Source: Vibrio owensii CAIM 1854 = LMG 25443
GTDB taxonomy: Bacteria; Pseudomonadota; Gammaproteobacteria; Enterobacterales; Vibrionaceae
Reading direction: 5' to 3'
Assembly: GCF_000817815.1 (NCBI RefSeq)
Contig: NZ_JPRD01000044.1
Span: 1-64,000 of the forward strand
DNA: 64,000 nucleotides
Part shown: piece by piece, positions 7,042 through 15,018 of the stretch
How the letters are laid out: every line of letters starts with the position of its first letter
How positions within the stretch are numbered: the stretch's first letter is position 1
Notes under the pieces: generated by a model
Database searches by the model: none
The model's input: the letters and a program-made list of their open reading frames with translations, nothing else
What the model was told of the DNA's origin: nothing
Made by a program: the position numbers and the translations under genes

Positions 7042-7389
7042 ATGGACAAGTTAGAACAGCTGGGCCACCAGCTGGCCGAAGCAATGAAACAAGCGGATCA
7101 TGCCAATGTTGGCACGATTGGCAGCGTGCATCACAAAGTCAGCCCGTTAGCCTGTGAGCTGGCAAAGAATAATAACCCCTATCTCACCCTCCTGAAAGAC
7201 AACCATGAGCGTTTCGAGCGTGAATATGGGCGCCCAGCGCAGCTCGTGTACATGCCTATGGCTATGCTGATGTCTTTGGTCGGTGATCTGCCGCAAATGG
7301 AACAGCAGCTTTTCTGGATGTCGGAGGTAAAGAAAATCGAAGGCATGGAAGTGAAGCTTAGTCAGGATGGTACGCTTCGGCTTTTTTGA
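7042..7389 (+). CDS. Hypothetical protein
   Basis: The product is 115 aa and predicted helical with a hydrophobic stretch around residues 70-82 (LVYMPMAMLMSLVGD) that is more likely a buried helix than a membrane span. No motif recognised. It is a single-gene unit behind a copy of the phage promoter element and ends in a hairpin before the convergent toxin gene. Confidence 0.55.
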   Translation: MDKLEQLGHQLAEAMKQADHANVGTIGSVHHKVSPLACELAKNNNPYLTLLKDNHERFEREYGRPAQLVYMPMAMLMSLVGDLPQMEQQLFWMSEVKKIEGMEVKLSQDGTLRLF

Positions 7390-7395
7390 CGATCT

Positions 7396-7425
7396 GCGGG
7401 GAGTGCCTTTCGGGCGATTCCCCGC
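7396..7425. terminator. Hairpin between convergent genes
   Basis: GCGGGGA...TCCCCGC arms enclose an inner GCC/GGC pair and a small loop. It lies between the plus-strand gene ending at 7389 and the minus-strand toxin gene ending at 7430. It has no clear T-run, so its efficiency as an intrinsic terminator is doubtful. Confidence 0.4.
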
Positions 7426-7429
7426 CGGT

Positions 7430-7753
7430 TCAGTTGATCAGCTTGAGGTCGTTTTTCCGTTGGTTTTTCAGGTCGGTATAAAAGTTCTCATGCGAACCAA
7501 GGCTTAACAGGTAAAGCCTTAACTCATTATCAACCCAAGAGTAACCGAGTAGCAGTTCTTGCTTGTTCACCTTGAATTTATGTACCCGCAAATGTGACAA
7601 ATCGCCTTTCTTTTGCTGACCTATTTCCGGATTGGCAATGATTTTTTCGATCTCATCTTCAACGGTGCTGAGCTGCTTTGTTGGCAGCTTGCTTAGGGCT
7701 TTGGTGAAGCGTCTAGCTTCAAAGACCTCAATTTCTCTTTGTTCTTCGCTCAT
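7430..7753 (-). CDS. RelE/ParE-family toxin of a type II toxin-antitoxin pair
   Basis: The 107-aa product has the RelE/ParE order: FEARRFTKALSKLP near the N-terminus, an inner helix (QLSTVEDEIEKII), a basic sheet (LRVHKFKVNKQELLLGYSW), then LRLYLLSLGSHENFYTDLK, the usual C-terminal strand and helix. Members are mRNA interferases or gyrase poisons; which one cannot be told here. It is encoded downstream of, and overlaps by 26 bp, its antitoxin. Such pairs stabilise plasmids, fitting a phage-plasmid; P1 uses phd-doc for this. Confidence 0.75.
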   Translation of the reverse strand: MSEEQREIEVFEARRFTKALSKLPTKQLSTVEDEIEKIIANPEIGQQKKGDLSHLRVHKFKVNKQELLLGYSWVDNELRLYLLSLGSHENFYTDLKNQRKNDLKLIN

Positions 7754-7958
7754 ATGGCTTCACCAACCCCTGTTTAACCTCTTCAGTAGCTAATAATGAT
7801 TCACGGACAAACTCATAAGAGAGGTCTGGATTCTCCATCATGATTTTGCCAATCTTGGCCCAGTACTCTATCTGCATAGGCACAGAGCGATTCTCTGCGG
7901 TCCCGTAAGCCTTGGCTTCGGAAACAAAGTCATCATTTAATCGGACGCTTGTTGCCAT
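7728..7958 (-). CDS. ParD-like antitoxin
   Basis: The product is 76 aa. The N-terminus ATSVRLNDDFVSEAKAYGTAENRSVPMQIEYWAKIG matches small ParD-like ribbon-helix-helix antitoxins (beta strand, helix, then the S-x-x-x-Q-I-E-x-W-x-x-I-G segment). AGGAG lies 7 bp before the ATG. It precedes the toxin in a two-gene operon and should bind its own promoter. The basic C-terminus (KPYERRTKRN) probably wraps the toxin. Confidence 0.75.
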   Translation of the reverse strand: MATSVRLNDDFVSEAKAYGTAENRSVPMQIEYWAKIGKIMMENPDLSYEFVRESLLATEEVKQGLVKPYERRTKRN

Positions 7959-7987
7959 TGTTCAATCTCCTATATAGCGGTGATTTC

Positions 7988-8015
7988 ATTATAGACACAA
8001 TGGCGCACAATGCAA
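7988..8015 (-). promoter_or_regulatory. Sigma70-type promoter of the toxin-antitoxin operon
   Basis: On the minus strand TTGCAT (8010-8015) and TATAAT (7988-7993) are spaced by 16 bp, and the antitoxin ATG follows about 30 bp later. Repeated CATTGTG words in the spacer could be the antitoxin's operator. Confidence 0.65.
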
Positions 8016-8272
8016 TCATTTGTCGCATTACAATTAAGGTGTGACACCAGTGGCCGGAAGTTGCTTGCGCCGCGCGCTGTAATTGACACAACTCACTTAA
8101 AGCAATTAGCGAAGCCCATCAAATCAAGTCTATTCAGTGGCTTATATGTCTCTAATTGTCACAATGAGCAAATAGCCAAAACAAAGCAATAGAATTTCGC
8201 AATATTTCCCTGTTGCTGCGACAACGTGCGCCAGCGTTCATCATGACCTCATTTCTATGATGAGACAAAGCC
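8016..8272. other. Intergenic region before the 8273 operon
   Basis: No gene is seen. It holds repeated AATTGACAC/AATTGTCAC words and CATCAT...ATGATG arms (about 8239-8264). It also holds a weak copy of the phage promoter element, CTGTTGCTGC at 8210-8219, followed after about 14 bp by GCGTTCATC. That left half matches the element at 32240 in 9 of 10 positions; the right half is poor. Confidence 0.4.
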
Positions 8273-8899
8273 ATGAGCACACAGAAGAAGATATTTTGTG
8301 TCACGCTACTGGGAAGAGAGCAGGTCCAAGCGACCGCCGTGTTTGATAATGACCTGTTGGTGATCGCCAAGCTCGAAAAGATTTCCGGTGCGTTTGGCAC
8401 ATGGAAGCGAAAGCTCAAACGTGACCTGAAGAAAAAGCACGACGAAGGTTATCACATGGTCGTCGAAGAGCGCGGGGATGATTTCAGCGAGTACGCCCAC
8501 AAAGTGCTACTGGAAGAAGCGGACCCGACCGAAAAGCGCGGTTACATGAACATCGCCTTTGACCACTATTTTAACCTGCTTCGTCTTGGTGGTACTGCCG
8601 ATGGCAACCAGCAAGGTTGCATTGTGTTGAACAAGGGCTTGGAGCGCCACTGGATCCGTGACAATAGCGTTAACATCGTGCCGGATGACCGTGGCCGTTA
8701 CCGCTATGACATCGACCACTCCAAATTTACCGGTTATCAACGTGCCATTCTGTTGTGCGTGCTGACTGCGTGTGAGTTCAACCAAGTTAACCAACACTAT
8801 GTTGATACGTTCTTGGATGCCATCAACGTCGAAGACGAAGATCCCGCCTTTACAACGCTGCGCCGCATCACCATTGAGCGCGATATGGGGGATGCATGA
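8273..8899 (+). CDS. Hypothetical protein, first gene of 8.3-13.2 kb operon
   Basis: The product is 208 aa, soluble, basic in the middle (TWKRKLKRDLKKKHDEGY) and otherwise mixed alpha/beta with the segment IVPDDRGRYRYDIDHSKFTGYQRAILLCVL. No known family recognised. The next genes overlap by 4 bp each (8896, 9207), so it starts a translationally coupled set with the SWIM-like protein and ends upstream of tail-fibre genes. A regulatory or DNA-packaging-related role is possible but unsupported. Confidence 0.6.
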   Translation: MSTQKKIFCVTLLGREQVQATAVFDNDLLVIAKLEKISGAFGTWKRKLKRDLKKKHDEGYHMVVEERGDDFSEYAHKVLLEEADPTEKRGYMNIAFDHYFNLLRLGGTADGNQQGCIVLNKGLERHWIRDNSVNIVPDDRGRYRYDIDHSKFTGYQRAILLCVLTACEFNQVNQHYVDTFLDAINVEDEDPAFTTLRRITIERDMGDA

Positions 8900-9210
8900 C
8901 CCAGTTATCACGCCTAAGTCCGCTGAATATCCAAGATGAGCTGATCCGTGCTCGTTTTTACCGTGAGCTGCGCGACGGTTTGTTTGAGTGGGAAGAGTGG
9001 GAGGTCTCGATAGATGAGATCCGGATGCCCGAGCTTATTTCCTTGCGTTACTACGGGACGGATAGCCTCAAGAAAATCGTTTCGGTGTGTGCCGGCCTTG
9101 ATGATATGCGTGAATACCTCGCTGCCGGTAGCCTGATCCGTCTGCCGACAATTAAGTGGGTGAGAACGCGCATTCGCTATTACTGCCAGTTTGAGCAGGA
9201 GGGCGTATGA
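8896..9210 (+). CDS. Hypothetical protein
   Basis: The product is 104 aa and starts with an ATGA overlap with the preceding stop. Aromatic and acidic in the middle (LRDGLFEWEEWEVSIDEIRMPE), basic at the end. No motif. It overlaps the following SWIM-like gene by 4 bp, so the three products are likely made in similar amounts. Confidence 0.55.
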   Translation: MTQLSRLSPLNIQDELIRARFYRELRDGLFEWEEWEVSIDEIRMPELISLRYYGTDSLKKIVSVCAGLDDMREYLAAGSLIRLPTIKWVRTRIRYYCQFEQEGV

Positions 9211-10385
9211 AGCAGCCTGAAATGACCAAAAACGTCCGCAATCAGGACAAAGAGTTTAACGAACGTCGCCGTAACCAGAAGGCCGAGCGCCAGTATGCAC
9301 GCAGAACGCTGTCACCGGCAGCGATCCGTGAAGCAATCCGCACCGGTGAGCTGCCGTTGTATCACTCGGTGTTGCTGGGTTCCAAGAAAGGCGGCGATCC
9401 CTTCACTATTGACGACATGCGAGCCTTTGACAAGGCGCGTAAGTCGACCTCGAAGAAGTGGGGCCGGACTCGTGGCGCCCCGCTGGATCAGCTGATTGTT
9501 GCCTCTCGCAAGATAGACGTACAACGCGCCAATACAGAGATCCAAGTCGCACGGCTCTATAAGGTCCGTGGTGATTTGCTGCACTTCAATGTCACAGCCT
9601 CGGGCAAACATGGCGAGGGGAGCTATCAGGTCCGGATCCGTCTTGAGAACTGGATGGAAGAGTTAACTCAGACGCAGCGTAGTTGGGCAGCTGCCGTAAA
9701 GCGTATCTGTTTGGGCAATGTCTCCATTGACTGTCAGTGTGGCCGTTATCAGTTTTGGTATCGCTATGTCGCCACAGCCGGAAACTTTGCCATAGCGCCC
9801 TATGAGAAAGACTTTCCGAAGGTCCGAAACCCCAAACTGACCGGTTGTTGCTGCAAACACCAGCTCAAAGCGCTGGGGGCGTTGAAATCGCCTACGGTAC
9901 AGGCCCAGCTCGCCAAGCAGCTTGAAGCGCAGGCCGAGAAAGAAGGCTTTGCCGGTGATAACACCGATTCGTTCCTGACCAAAGAAGACCGCGAGCAGTT
10001 AGAGCGTGCCCGTCCTCGTGATGTGGACAAAGCCGCTGCTATGCAGGTGATCAACAAAATGAAGCAGGCCAAGCGCGTCTTTAAGCGTCAGGTCAAAGAT
10101 CCGAAGTACATCAAGAAGCTGGAAAAAGAGGTCGCAGAGCTGCGTAAACAACTTGGTAAGCAGCAATCCAAGGTGTCCACCAGCAAAACGAGAGCGAAGA
10201 AAGCCGTTGAGCAGCGCCAGAAGCAAGCTCAGGGCGCAAACCGTGACCAATTGAAGGCAATGCTCAGGTCTGAGCTGGACAGGGCCAAGATGTACGGCGC
10301 AGACCGTGACAGCGCGGTGAAAGTCTTCGCCAAAATGAACAAAGTCCCACTGGCTGACGCCCAGAAACTCGCTAAGGACCTGTAA
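9207..10385 (+). CDS. SWIM-like zinc-finger protein with coiled-coil tail
   Basis: The product is 392 aa. Residues about 171-217 read CQCGRYQFWYRY...FPKVRNPKLTGCCCKHQLKAL: a CxC...CxH arrangement like a SWIM zinc finger, which binds DNA or protein partners. The N-terminus is basic (ERRRNQKAERQYARR). Residues about 295-350 are a Lys/Glu/Gln-rich coiled coil. The same CG-YxFWYRY...NP...CCxKH pattern recurs in phage proteins, but I cannot name a function. Located between unknown genes in the same operon as fibre proteins; it might be a virion component or a packaging factor. Confidence 0.55.
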   Translation: MKQPEMTKNVRNQDKEFNERRRNQKAERQYARRTLSPAAIREAIRTGELPLYHSVLLGSKKGGDPFTIDDMRAFDKARKSTSKKWGRTRGAPLDQLIVASRKIDVQRANTEIQVARLYKVRGDLLHFNVTASGKHGEGSYQVRIRLENWMEELTQTQRSWAAAVKRICLGNVSIDCQCGRYQFWYRYVATAGNFAIAPYEKDFPKVRNPKLTGCCCKHQLKALGALKSPTVQAQLAKQLEAQAEKEGFAGDNTDSFLTKEDREQLERARPRDVDKAAAMQVINKMKQAKRVFKRQVKDPKYIKKLEKEVAELRKQLGKQQSKVSTSKTRAKKAVEQRQKQAQGANRDQLKAMLRSELDRAKMYGADRDSAVKVFAKMNKVPLADAQKLAKDL

Positions 10386-11125
10386 TGAGCAGAATAACCC
10401 CCATAGACCGCAGACGTGTGTTTGAACCTATCTACGCCGATCTGCAGAAGACATTAGACATTAACCCCAATGCGTTTGACTGCCTGCTCTTTAAAGCTCA
10501 GCTGAACGCCTTAGAACACATTGATGACAGTGATGTGGTCGGTAACTTAGAGGCTCGGGAGGAAACATTTTCTTATAGTAGCCCGACTATTACACGGGCC
10601 ATAGAATTGCTCAATGATGGTGATTCTATCCAAATGCTGGCGTTTGGTGACGGTACCGATGAAGGCGAAGAGGTCTTTCAGATGCTCATCAAAGAGCCAA
10701 ACGTGCCCGAGCAAAGCGTTATCTGGATTGAAGAGCAAATCGCTGATGAAGAAATACAGGTTCGCCTGCTCTACATCGTGAAAGCTGAGCCTATCGGTAA
10801 GAATGGATCTGGCGGTTTTAAGTACCACTTGATGCCGTTTGATGTTGGCAGTGACTTCCTGCCAGACAAATTTGAACCAGAAGCCGGCGAGCCGATTGAG
10901 TTCTTACCAAATCCGCACCCAGAGCCAAGTTTGACGGGTGTAGTGAACAAGCTGGCACAAGCTGCTAGCAAAGAGCAGATTGAAGCCCTACGCCAGCCGG
11001 TACCAACGGTGAGCGAGCAGGATGAAGTCAACGAAGAGAACCTGAACAAGCAGGCAACGGACCTTCAAGAGAAAGTGGGCGCCATTGCCGATATTTTTGA
11101 TGTATTCAAAGGGGATGAACAATGA
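10385..11125 (+). CDS. Hypothetical acidic protein
   Basis: The product is 246 aa and strongly acidic. It overlaps the previous stop by 1 bp and the next gene by 4 bp. Its C-terminal EVNEENLNKQATDLQEKVGAIADIF is echoed by EVNDESLNRTAKTLRDDV in the next protein, suggesting a shared helical interface or an old duplication between the two. Probably structural, given the neighbours; family not recognised. Confidence 0.55.
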   Translation: MSRITPIDRRRVFEPIYADLQKTLDINPNAFDCLLFKAQLNALEHIDDSDVVGNLEAREETFSYSSPTITRAIELLNDGDSIQMLAFGDGTDEGEEVFQMLIKEPNVPEQSVIWIEEQIADEEIQVRLLYIVKAEPIGKNGSGGFKYHLMPFDVGSDFLPDKFEPEAGEPIEFLPNPHPEPSLTGVVNKLAQAASKEQIEALRQPVPTVSEQDEVNEENLNKQATDLQEKVGAIADIFDVFKGDEQ

Positions 11126-12045
11126 GTACCGATCCTAACGCGCCAGTCGATATCACGCTTACACCGGTAACGGGTGTGGATGATACGACCGTTACCGCGC
11201 CATCCCCGAGCGATATCACGACCCAGCCAGTTCAAAACAAAGTGTCGGTCCCGTCAGTGACGGCGCCGGCCTCTGTCGATTTTACACCAGTTTCAACCGC
11301 TGATGAGGTTAACGACGAGTCTCTGAACCGTACCGCGAAGACGTTACGGGATGACGTGAACGCTAAGCTGACCTCGTTTGCAAACTCAGTCTCGCTCATT
11401 CTGGGCCAGTTGGGGACCGAGCACAGCCTGCAGATCGCTGAAATCAACAGCAAGATGGCCGCATTGCGCGATTCCATCAATGCTGAGCTGGCAACCATTC
11501 GCACGGAGAACGAGCAGCAGAACGCTGACATGGCAACGGCCATTAACCAGCGTCTCTCCACGGTGATGTCTAACCTCACCACGCTATCCGGTGCCATCAA
11601 GAACAGCCAAGACAAGATCGCGGCCCTTGATGCGACCTATGCGACCGACTCAGATATTGCTGCCAAGGTGGCAACCATCAATGCCGCATTGGAGCAGTTG
11701 AACCAGACCGATACGGACGTGCTGCAGCAGATGCAGGAAACCGTCAATCTGGTGAACTCCATGCGCAAACTCAAAGAGAAAAACATCACCATTTCCAGCA
11801 CAGCCGGCACCTATGACTTTTTGACCGTGCAGGAAGGGATGGGGAGCTATGCACTGGCGACTGACTACATGGCTACGGCCACGGTAGAAGGCAATCCGCT
11901 GGTGGAGGCGTACATCACACAAAAACTCGCGGTGGGCTTCACCATTGAGTTGAAGTCCAAAGGGGTGCATTTCCGCCCTCAACCGCATGATGCCAGCGTG
12001 ACGCCCGTTTCTGTGCGTGTCACGTTGACCTCAACGCAGGGCTAA
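11122..12045 (+). CDS. Coiled-coil fibre-like structural protein
   Basis: The product is 307 aa. The N-terminal about 60 residues are a Thr/Pro/Val-rich linker, residues about 65-215 are long heptad-rich coiled coil, and the last about 85 form a compact Gly/Thr-rich beta-looking domain. This is the layout of a trimeric fibre or whisker. It lies directly before two more fibre-like genes and a fibre assembly gene. Its exact place in the virion is unknown. Confidence 0.5.
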   Translation: MSTDPNAPVDITLTPVTGVDDTTVTAPSPSDITTQPVQNKVSVPSVTAPASVDFTPVSTADEVNDESLNRTAKTLRDDVNAKLTSFANSVSLILGQLGTEHSLQIAEINSKMAALRDSINAELATIRTENEQQNADMATAINQRLSTVMSNLTTLSGAIKNSQDKIAALDATYATDSDIAAKVATINAALEQLNQTDTDVLQQMQETVNLVNSMRKLKEKNITISSTAGTYDFLTVQEGMGSYALATDYMATATVEGNPLVEAYITQKLAVGFTIELKSKGVHFRPQPHDASVTPVSVRVTLTSTQG

Positions 12046-12047
12046 GC

Positions 12048-12245
12048 ATGGCAACGCCCCCTAAGCGTTATGGCGAGCTGGCAACCGAAGAGCAGGTTGC
12101 TAATGCCAAACAGGAAGCTCAAACCGGCATGGTCTCCAAGCTGGAATTTGAGCAGTTTAAGCAGGATCTGATGGCGACATTACAAGCCATCACTAAACAA
12201 AACAACGATGTTGCAGATCGTTTAAGTGGGAATACCAATGCATAA
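12048..12245 (+). CDS. Small coiled-coil protein
   Basis: The product is 65 aa, starting 3 bp after the previous gene. It begins MATPPKRYGELATEEQVANAK, a short turn that phage fibre proteins often carry before a helix, then is fully helical (LEFEQFKQDLMATLQAITKQ). Probably a fibre segment or connector that works with its neighbours. Confidence 0.5.
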   Translation: MATPPKRYGELATEEQVANAKQEAQTGMVSKLEFEQFKQDLMATLQAITKQNNDVADRLSGNTNA

Positions 12246-12265
12246 ACAAACTATGGGAGGTTGCC

Positions 12266-12937
12266 ATGAGTGACCCAATATTTCAGGCGGTAGTCGAAAG
12301 TAACCGCCGTTTAACTGAAACAGTAGAGGGCAAAGTAGGGGAAATCGATCAGTCTGTAGCGGCCGCTCAGAAGACGTTTGATGATTTCATTAAAAATGCG
12401 GATAGCAAGTTCCAGTCTCTGATAAAAGGGAGTGGTAAGTTTTATGGCTCTCATGACATTATGTATGTCTGTCCTCCAGTCTATGTTGACCCTGCATTGG
12501 AGTCATATAAAGAAGGGCAATACAATGGCATTTTGCTTTGGCGAATTGGAGAGGGGAATGATGACAAGCGGATAGGCTCAATTGGCCTTCAGGGTGATGT
12601 CATTCTAACTCGATACGGCTATGAATCTTTCCAAAAGGGTGAGTTGCGTGCTCTGCGTCAATACAGCTCATATTATTCATTTATTGAATCTGGCTTAAAT
12701 GTAGCCCTCGAAACAATGACGGTTGATGGCATTGAATATCGAGTGCTCACTTCCAACATGTCAGGTGGCGGAACTGTGATTTTAGACGGTCTTTTATCCT
12801 TTAGGGGGTATGGGGTGTCTGGTGACTCAGGCAGCATCCGTGATGAAAACTTTGGTCGCTATGTCAATACCAAGGACGGCTCTGTATATAACCATTACGC
12901 GCCAATAGCGTCTCTTCCATACGATGATGGTCTGTGA
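12266..12937 (+). CDS. Tail fibre or receptor-binding protein candidate
   Basis: The product is 223 aa. A helical N-terminus (about 1-55) leads to a beta-rich C-terminal domain with many Gly, Tyr and Ser (SSYYSFIESGLN, GYGVSGDSGSIRDENFGRYVNT). Ribosome site GGGAGG precedes ATG 12266. The next gene is a typical tail fibre assembly protein, which strongly supports a host-recognition fibre. The base composition is more AT-rich than the genes upstream, as expected for an exchangeable receptor-binding gene. Confidence 0.6.
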   Translation: MSDPIFQAVVESNRRLTETVEGKVGEIDQSVAAAQKTFDDFIKNADSKFQSLIKGSGKFYGSHDIMYVCPPVYVDPALESYKEGQYNGILLWRIGEGNDDKRIGSIGLQGDVILTRYGYESFQKGELRALRQYSSYYSFIESGLNVALETMTVDGIEYRVLTSNMSGGGTVILDGLLSFRGYGVSGDSGSIRDENFGRYVNTKDGSVYNHYAPIASLPYDDGL

Positions 12938-12945
12938 GGTAACAT

Positions 12946-13200
12946 ATGATTAAAGCAGAATACTATGGCTCTAAAGAATCAGAAGAGTACCAGGTTTTTT
13001 TAGAGAATTACTGGGGAATGGTCCGCCAAAAACGGGATGAATTGATCGCAAAAACAGATTGGACGCAAGTTCCTGACGTGCCTCTAACAGAGAGTAAAAA
13101 GACTGAATTTGCTAATTACCGTCAATCATTACGCGACATTCCGCAAAACTATAGCCACCCTGATGATATTGTGTGGCCTGATATGCCGGCGGAAGCCTAA
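12946..13200 (+). CDS. Tail fibre assembly chaperone-like protein
   Basis: The 84-aa product contains R-x-KRDELIAKTDWTQVPDVPL...YRQSLRDIPQNY..PDDIVWPDMP, the characteristic C-terminal pattern of phage tail fibre assembly proteins. It is expected to help fold or trimerise the fibre product of the gene just upstream (8 bp gap). It is short for the family, which often has an added fibre-binding N-terminal domain. Confidence 0.75.
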   Translation: MIKAEYYGSKESEEYQVFLENYWGMVRQKRDELIAKTDWTQVPDVPLTESKKTEFANYRQSLRDIPQNYSHPDDIVWPDMPAEA

Positions 13201-13228
13201 CATTTCCCTGTAAGGGATCTCGAAATCG

Positions 13229-13258
13229 AAAAGGGGTAGCGTTGTGCTATCCCTTTTT
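13229..13258 (+). terminator. Rho-independent terminator
   Basis: AAAGGGGTAGC, a GTTGT loop and GCTATCCCTTT with a run of T form a stem with one G-T wobble. It lies 29 bp after the fibre assembly gene and only 15 bp before the start of the next gene at 13273, so reading into the baseplate genes is probably partly reduced here. Confidence 0.75.
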
Positions 13259-13272
13259 TATTGGGTAGTACC

Positions 13273-14004
13273 ATGACCGAGATTACTGAAAAGAACGACA
13301 TTACCGATTTTTACCCCGTCGACGTGGCCTTTGGTGGTCACATCGTAGATGCATTGGCAGAGCTGGATCCGGAAAGCTGTCCGCATCATGTGAAAGCCTT
13401 CCTTCAGCGTGATACTAAGCAACAGGTATTCCGTGGTGATTATGACTCACCTAAAGCCTTTATTCAGGCTATCCGTCAGTTTCAAAAGCAGACGGGTAGT
13501 GATGGCGAGCGTAAATTTAATGCAGCACGCCTGCCGCTCATTAACTATTATCGCCCAATCGGATTCCGCAGTGCGTCCGCTGAATATGCGCAGTTCGTAG
13601 AGAGCGTTACCGGTTGGGATGACGCCCTGCTCAAAAAGACCAATATCAGTATCAGCTATCTTGAGCTGACCTACCGCATCGTGTTTATGGCCAATGATAA
13701 GGCGTCTGTAGAGCGTTTGGTGCTGGCGTGGCACATGCACATAGCCCGTCGCCGCGCTGGTGGCCATCGCTTCAACGTGACGTACTCACTGTTTGGCGAA
13801 GATATCGACTTACCGATCACAATAGAAGACTCTCAGACGATTGAGGCGAACAATTTAAGCCACAACTACGCGGATGGTCGTCTGTATGCAGTGGATGTTG
13901 AGCACAAGGTTAATGCGCCTATCTTGTATGGGAAAGGTGTAGGCCATATCAGTCCGATCCGTTGGAAGATTGAGTTCAGACCGCTTGAAGAGGTGTTCTC
14001 GTGA
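13273..14004 (+). CDS. Probable baseplate/tail structural protein
   Basis: The product is 243 aa, with ATG 13273 chosen over an upstream in-frame TTG at 13261. The protein is soluble with mixed alpha/beta character. Its C-terminus (HISPIRWKIEFRPLEEVF) overlaps the hub gene by 4 bp, so the two are coupled. Placed directly before the hub and spike genes, it is likely a baseplate or tail-tip protein; no sequence family is recognised. Confidence 0.5.
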   Translation: MTEITEKNDITDFYPVDVAFGGHIVDALAELDPESCPHHVKAFLQRDTKQQVFRGDYDSPKAFIQAIRQFQKQTGSDGERKFNAARLPLINYYRPIGFRSASAEYAQFVESVTGWDDALLKKTNISISYLELTYRIVFMANDKASVERLVLAWHMHIARRRAGGHRFNVTYSLFGEDIDLPITIEDSQTIEANNLSHNYADGRLYAVDVEHKVNAPILYGKGVGHISPIRWKIEFRPLEEVFS

Positions 14005-14996
14005 GTCGTCATGAGCACCAGCTGGTCCAGTCCATCGTCTATCACGGCGATCAACGTGAAGAACTGGACCTGTCTTTTTTGCTTGAAGCGACGTTCGTTG
14101 AAACCACCACGTTAGACGGGCCAAAACTCATTATCGAATACGACGATAAAGAGCAGTACCTGCGTGATGATTTGGCGATTAAGGAAAAAGCGGTGTTTAC
14201 CGTGGTGTTGTCCGATCCTGTCAATCAGGATGCACTCAACTGGGAAACGCAATGGATAGTCATGACGATGCCGGTCAGCGAGGGCGGCGCCATCACGTTT
14301 AACCTGCTTTTAAAGTCGCTCCATGACCTAAAGCAGCCGTCGCCCAGTGCCCGTTGCTTCGTCAAAGAGCCAGTCAGTAAGGTGTTGCGCCAACTGGCCC
14401 CAGACATGCCGCTCGATGTCGGTACGTTCCCTATCCGGTTGGACTTTCATTTGCTGCCGGCGCAGCGTCCATCACGCCTGATTAGGCAGATGGCAAAAGA
14501 GCTGGGCGCATTGGTGTTTATCCGTCGCGGCACGCTGGTATTTCGCACGCTCAAAGAGCTGCAGGAACGAGCGCCGACTTACTTGTATCACTACAACGAC
14601 ACGCGCCAGCAATACCAAATATCACAATACACAACGCCCAATGACAGCTCACTGATTGAAGATCTCACCCAGCGCCGGTTTGTGGGGTGGGATGACAAAA
14701 AAGGCATGGTCTATTCCGGTAAACACTCGGCAGCGCCCATCGAGCATTCAGGCATAACCAGCCGGTTTGTGTTGGACAACCTCAGCAAGATCCCCATTCC
14801 GGTTCTGGACGCCTACATGTTTGGTAATGGTGGTCTCAGGGCAGGGGATGCGATCGAGATTATCTGGAACCGTTCAGATTTAGAAAGGCCAATAGATGAA
14901 AGCCTGCCAACGCTGGTGGTTATTGGTCTGGTGGCGCATAGCTACAAGGGTAAAAAGTATTACAACCGTATCAAAGGGATACTGGATAAACACTAA
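14001..14996 (+). CDS. Baseplate hub protein (gp27/gpD-like)
   Basis: The product is 331 aa. Position and character fit the T4 gp27/P2 gpD hub family: beta-rich N-terminal half, a central helix (RPSRLIRQMAKELGALVFIRRGTLVFRTLKEL) that in this family interrupts the second barrel, then a beta-rich C-terminus. The following gene encodes an OB-fold spike, its usual partner. The hub connects the tail tube to the spike. Assignment rests on gene order and the central segment, not on a full family match. Confidence 0.6.
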   Translation: MSRHEHQLVQSIVYHGDQREELDLSFLLEATFVETTTLDGPKLIIEYDDKEQYLRDDLAIKEKAVFTVVLSDPVNQDALNWETQWIVMTMPVSEGGAITFNLLLKSLHDLKQPSPSARCFVKEPVSKVLRQLAPDMPLDVGTFPIRLDFHLLPAQRPSRLIRQMAKELGALVFIRRGTLVFRTLKELQERAPTYLYHYNDTRQQYQISQYTTPNDSSLIEDLTQRRFVGWDDKKGMVYSGKHSAAPIEHSGITSRFVLDNLSKIPIPVLDAYMFGNGGLRAGDAIEIIWNRSDLERPIDESLPTLVVIGLVAHSYKGKKYYNRIKGILDKH

Positions 14997-15006
14997 CTAA
15001 GTATTT
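14989..15006 (+). promoter_or_regulatory. Copy of dispersed AACAC...GTATYT element
   Basis: AACACTAACTAAGTATTT overlaps the stop codon of the hub gene and fills the short gap before the spike gene. It is nearly the same as the minus-strand copies at 49789-49806 and 58146-58163. Confidence 0.45.
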
Positions 15007-15018
15007 AAAGGGTATTCA

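Noticed and set aside
9207..10385. Large terminase subunit
   Set aside because: No Walker A/B ATPase or nuclease motifs are present; no other gene in the window shows them with a terminase layout, so the terminase is probably outside the window.
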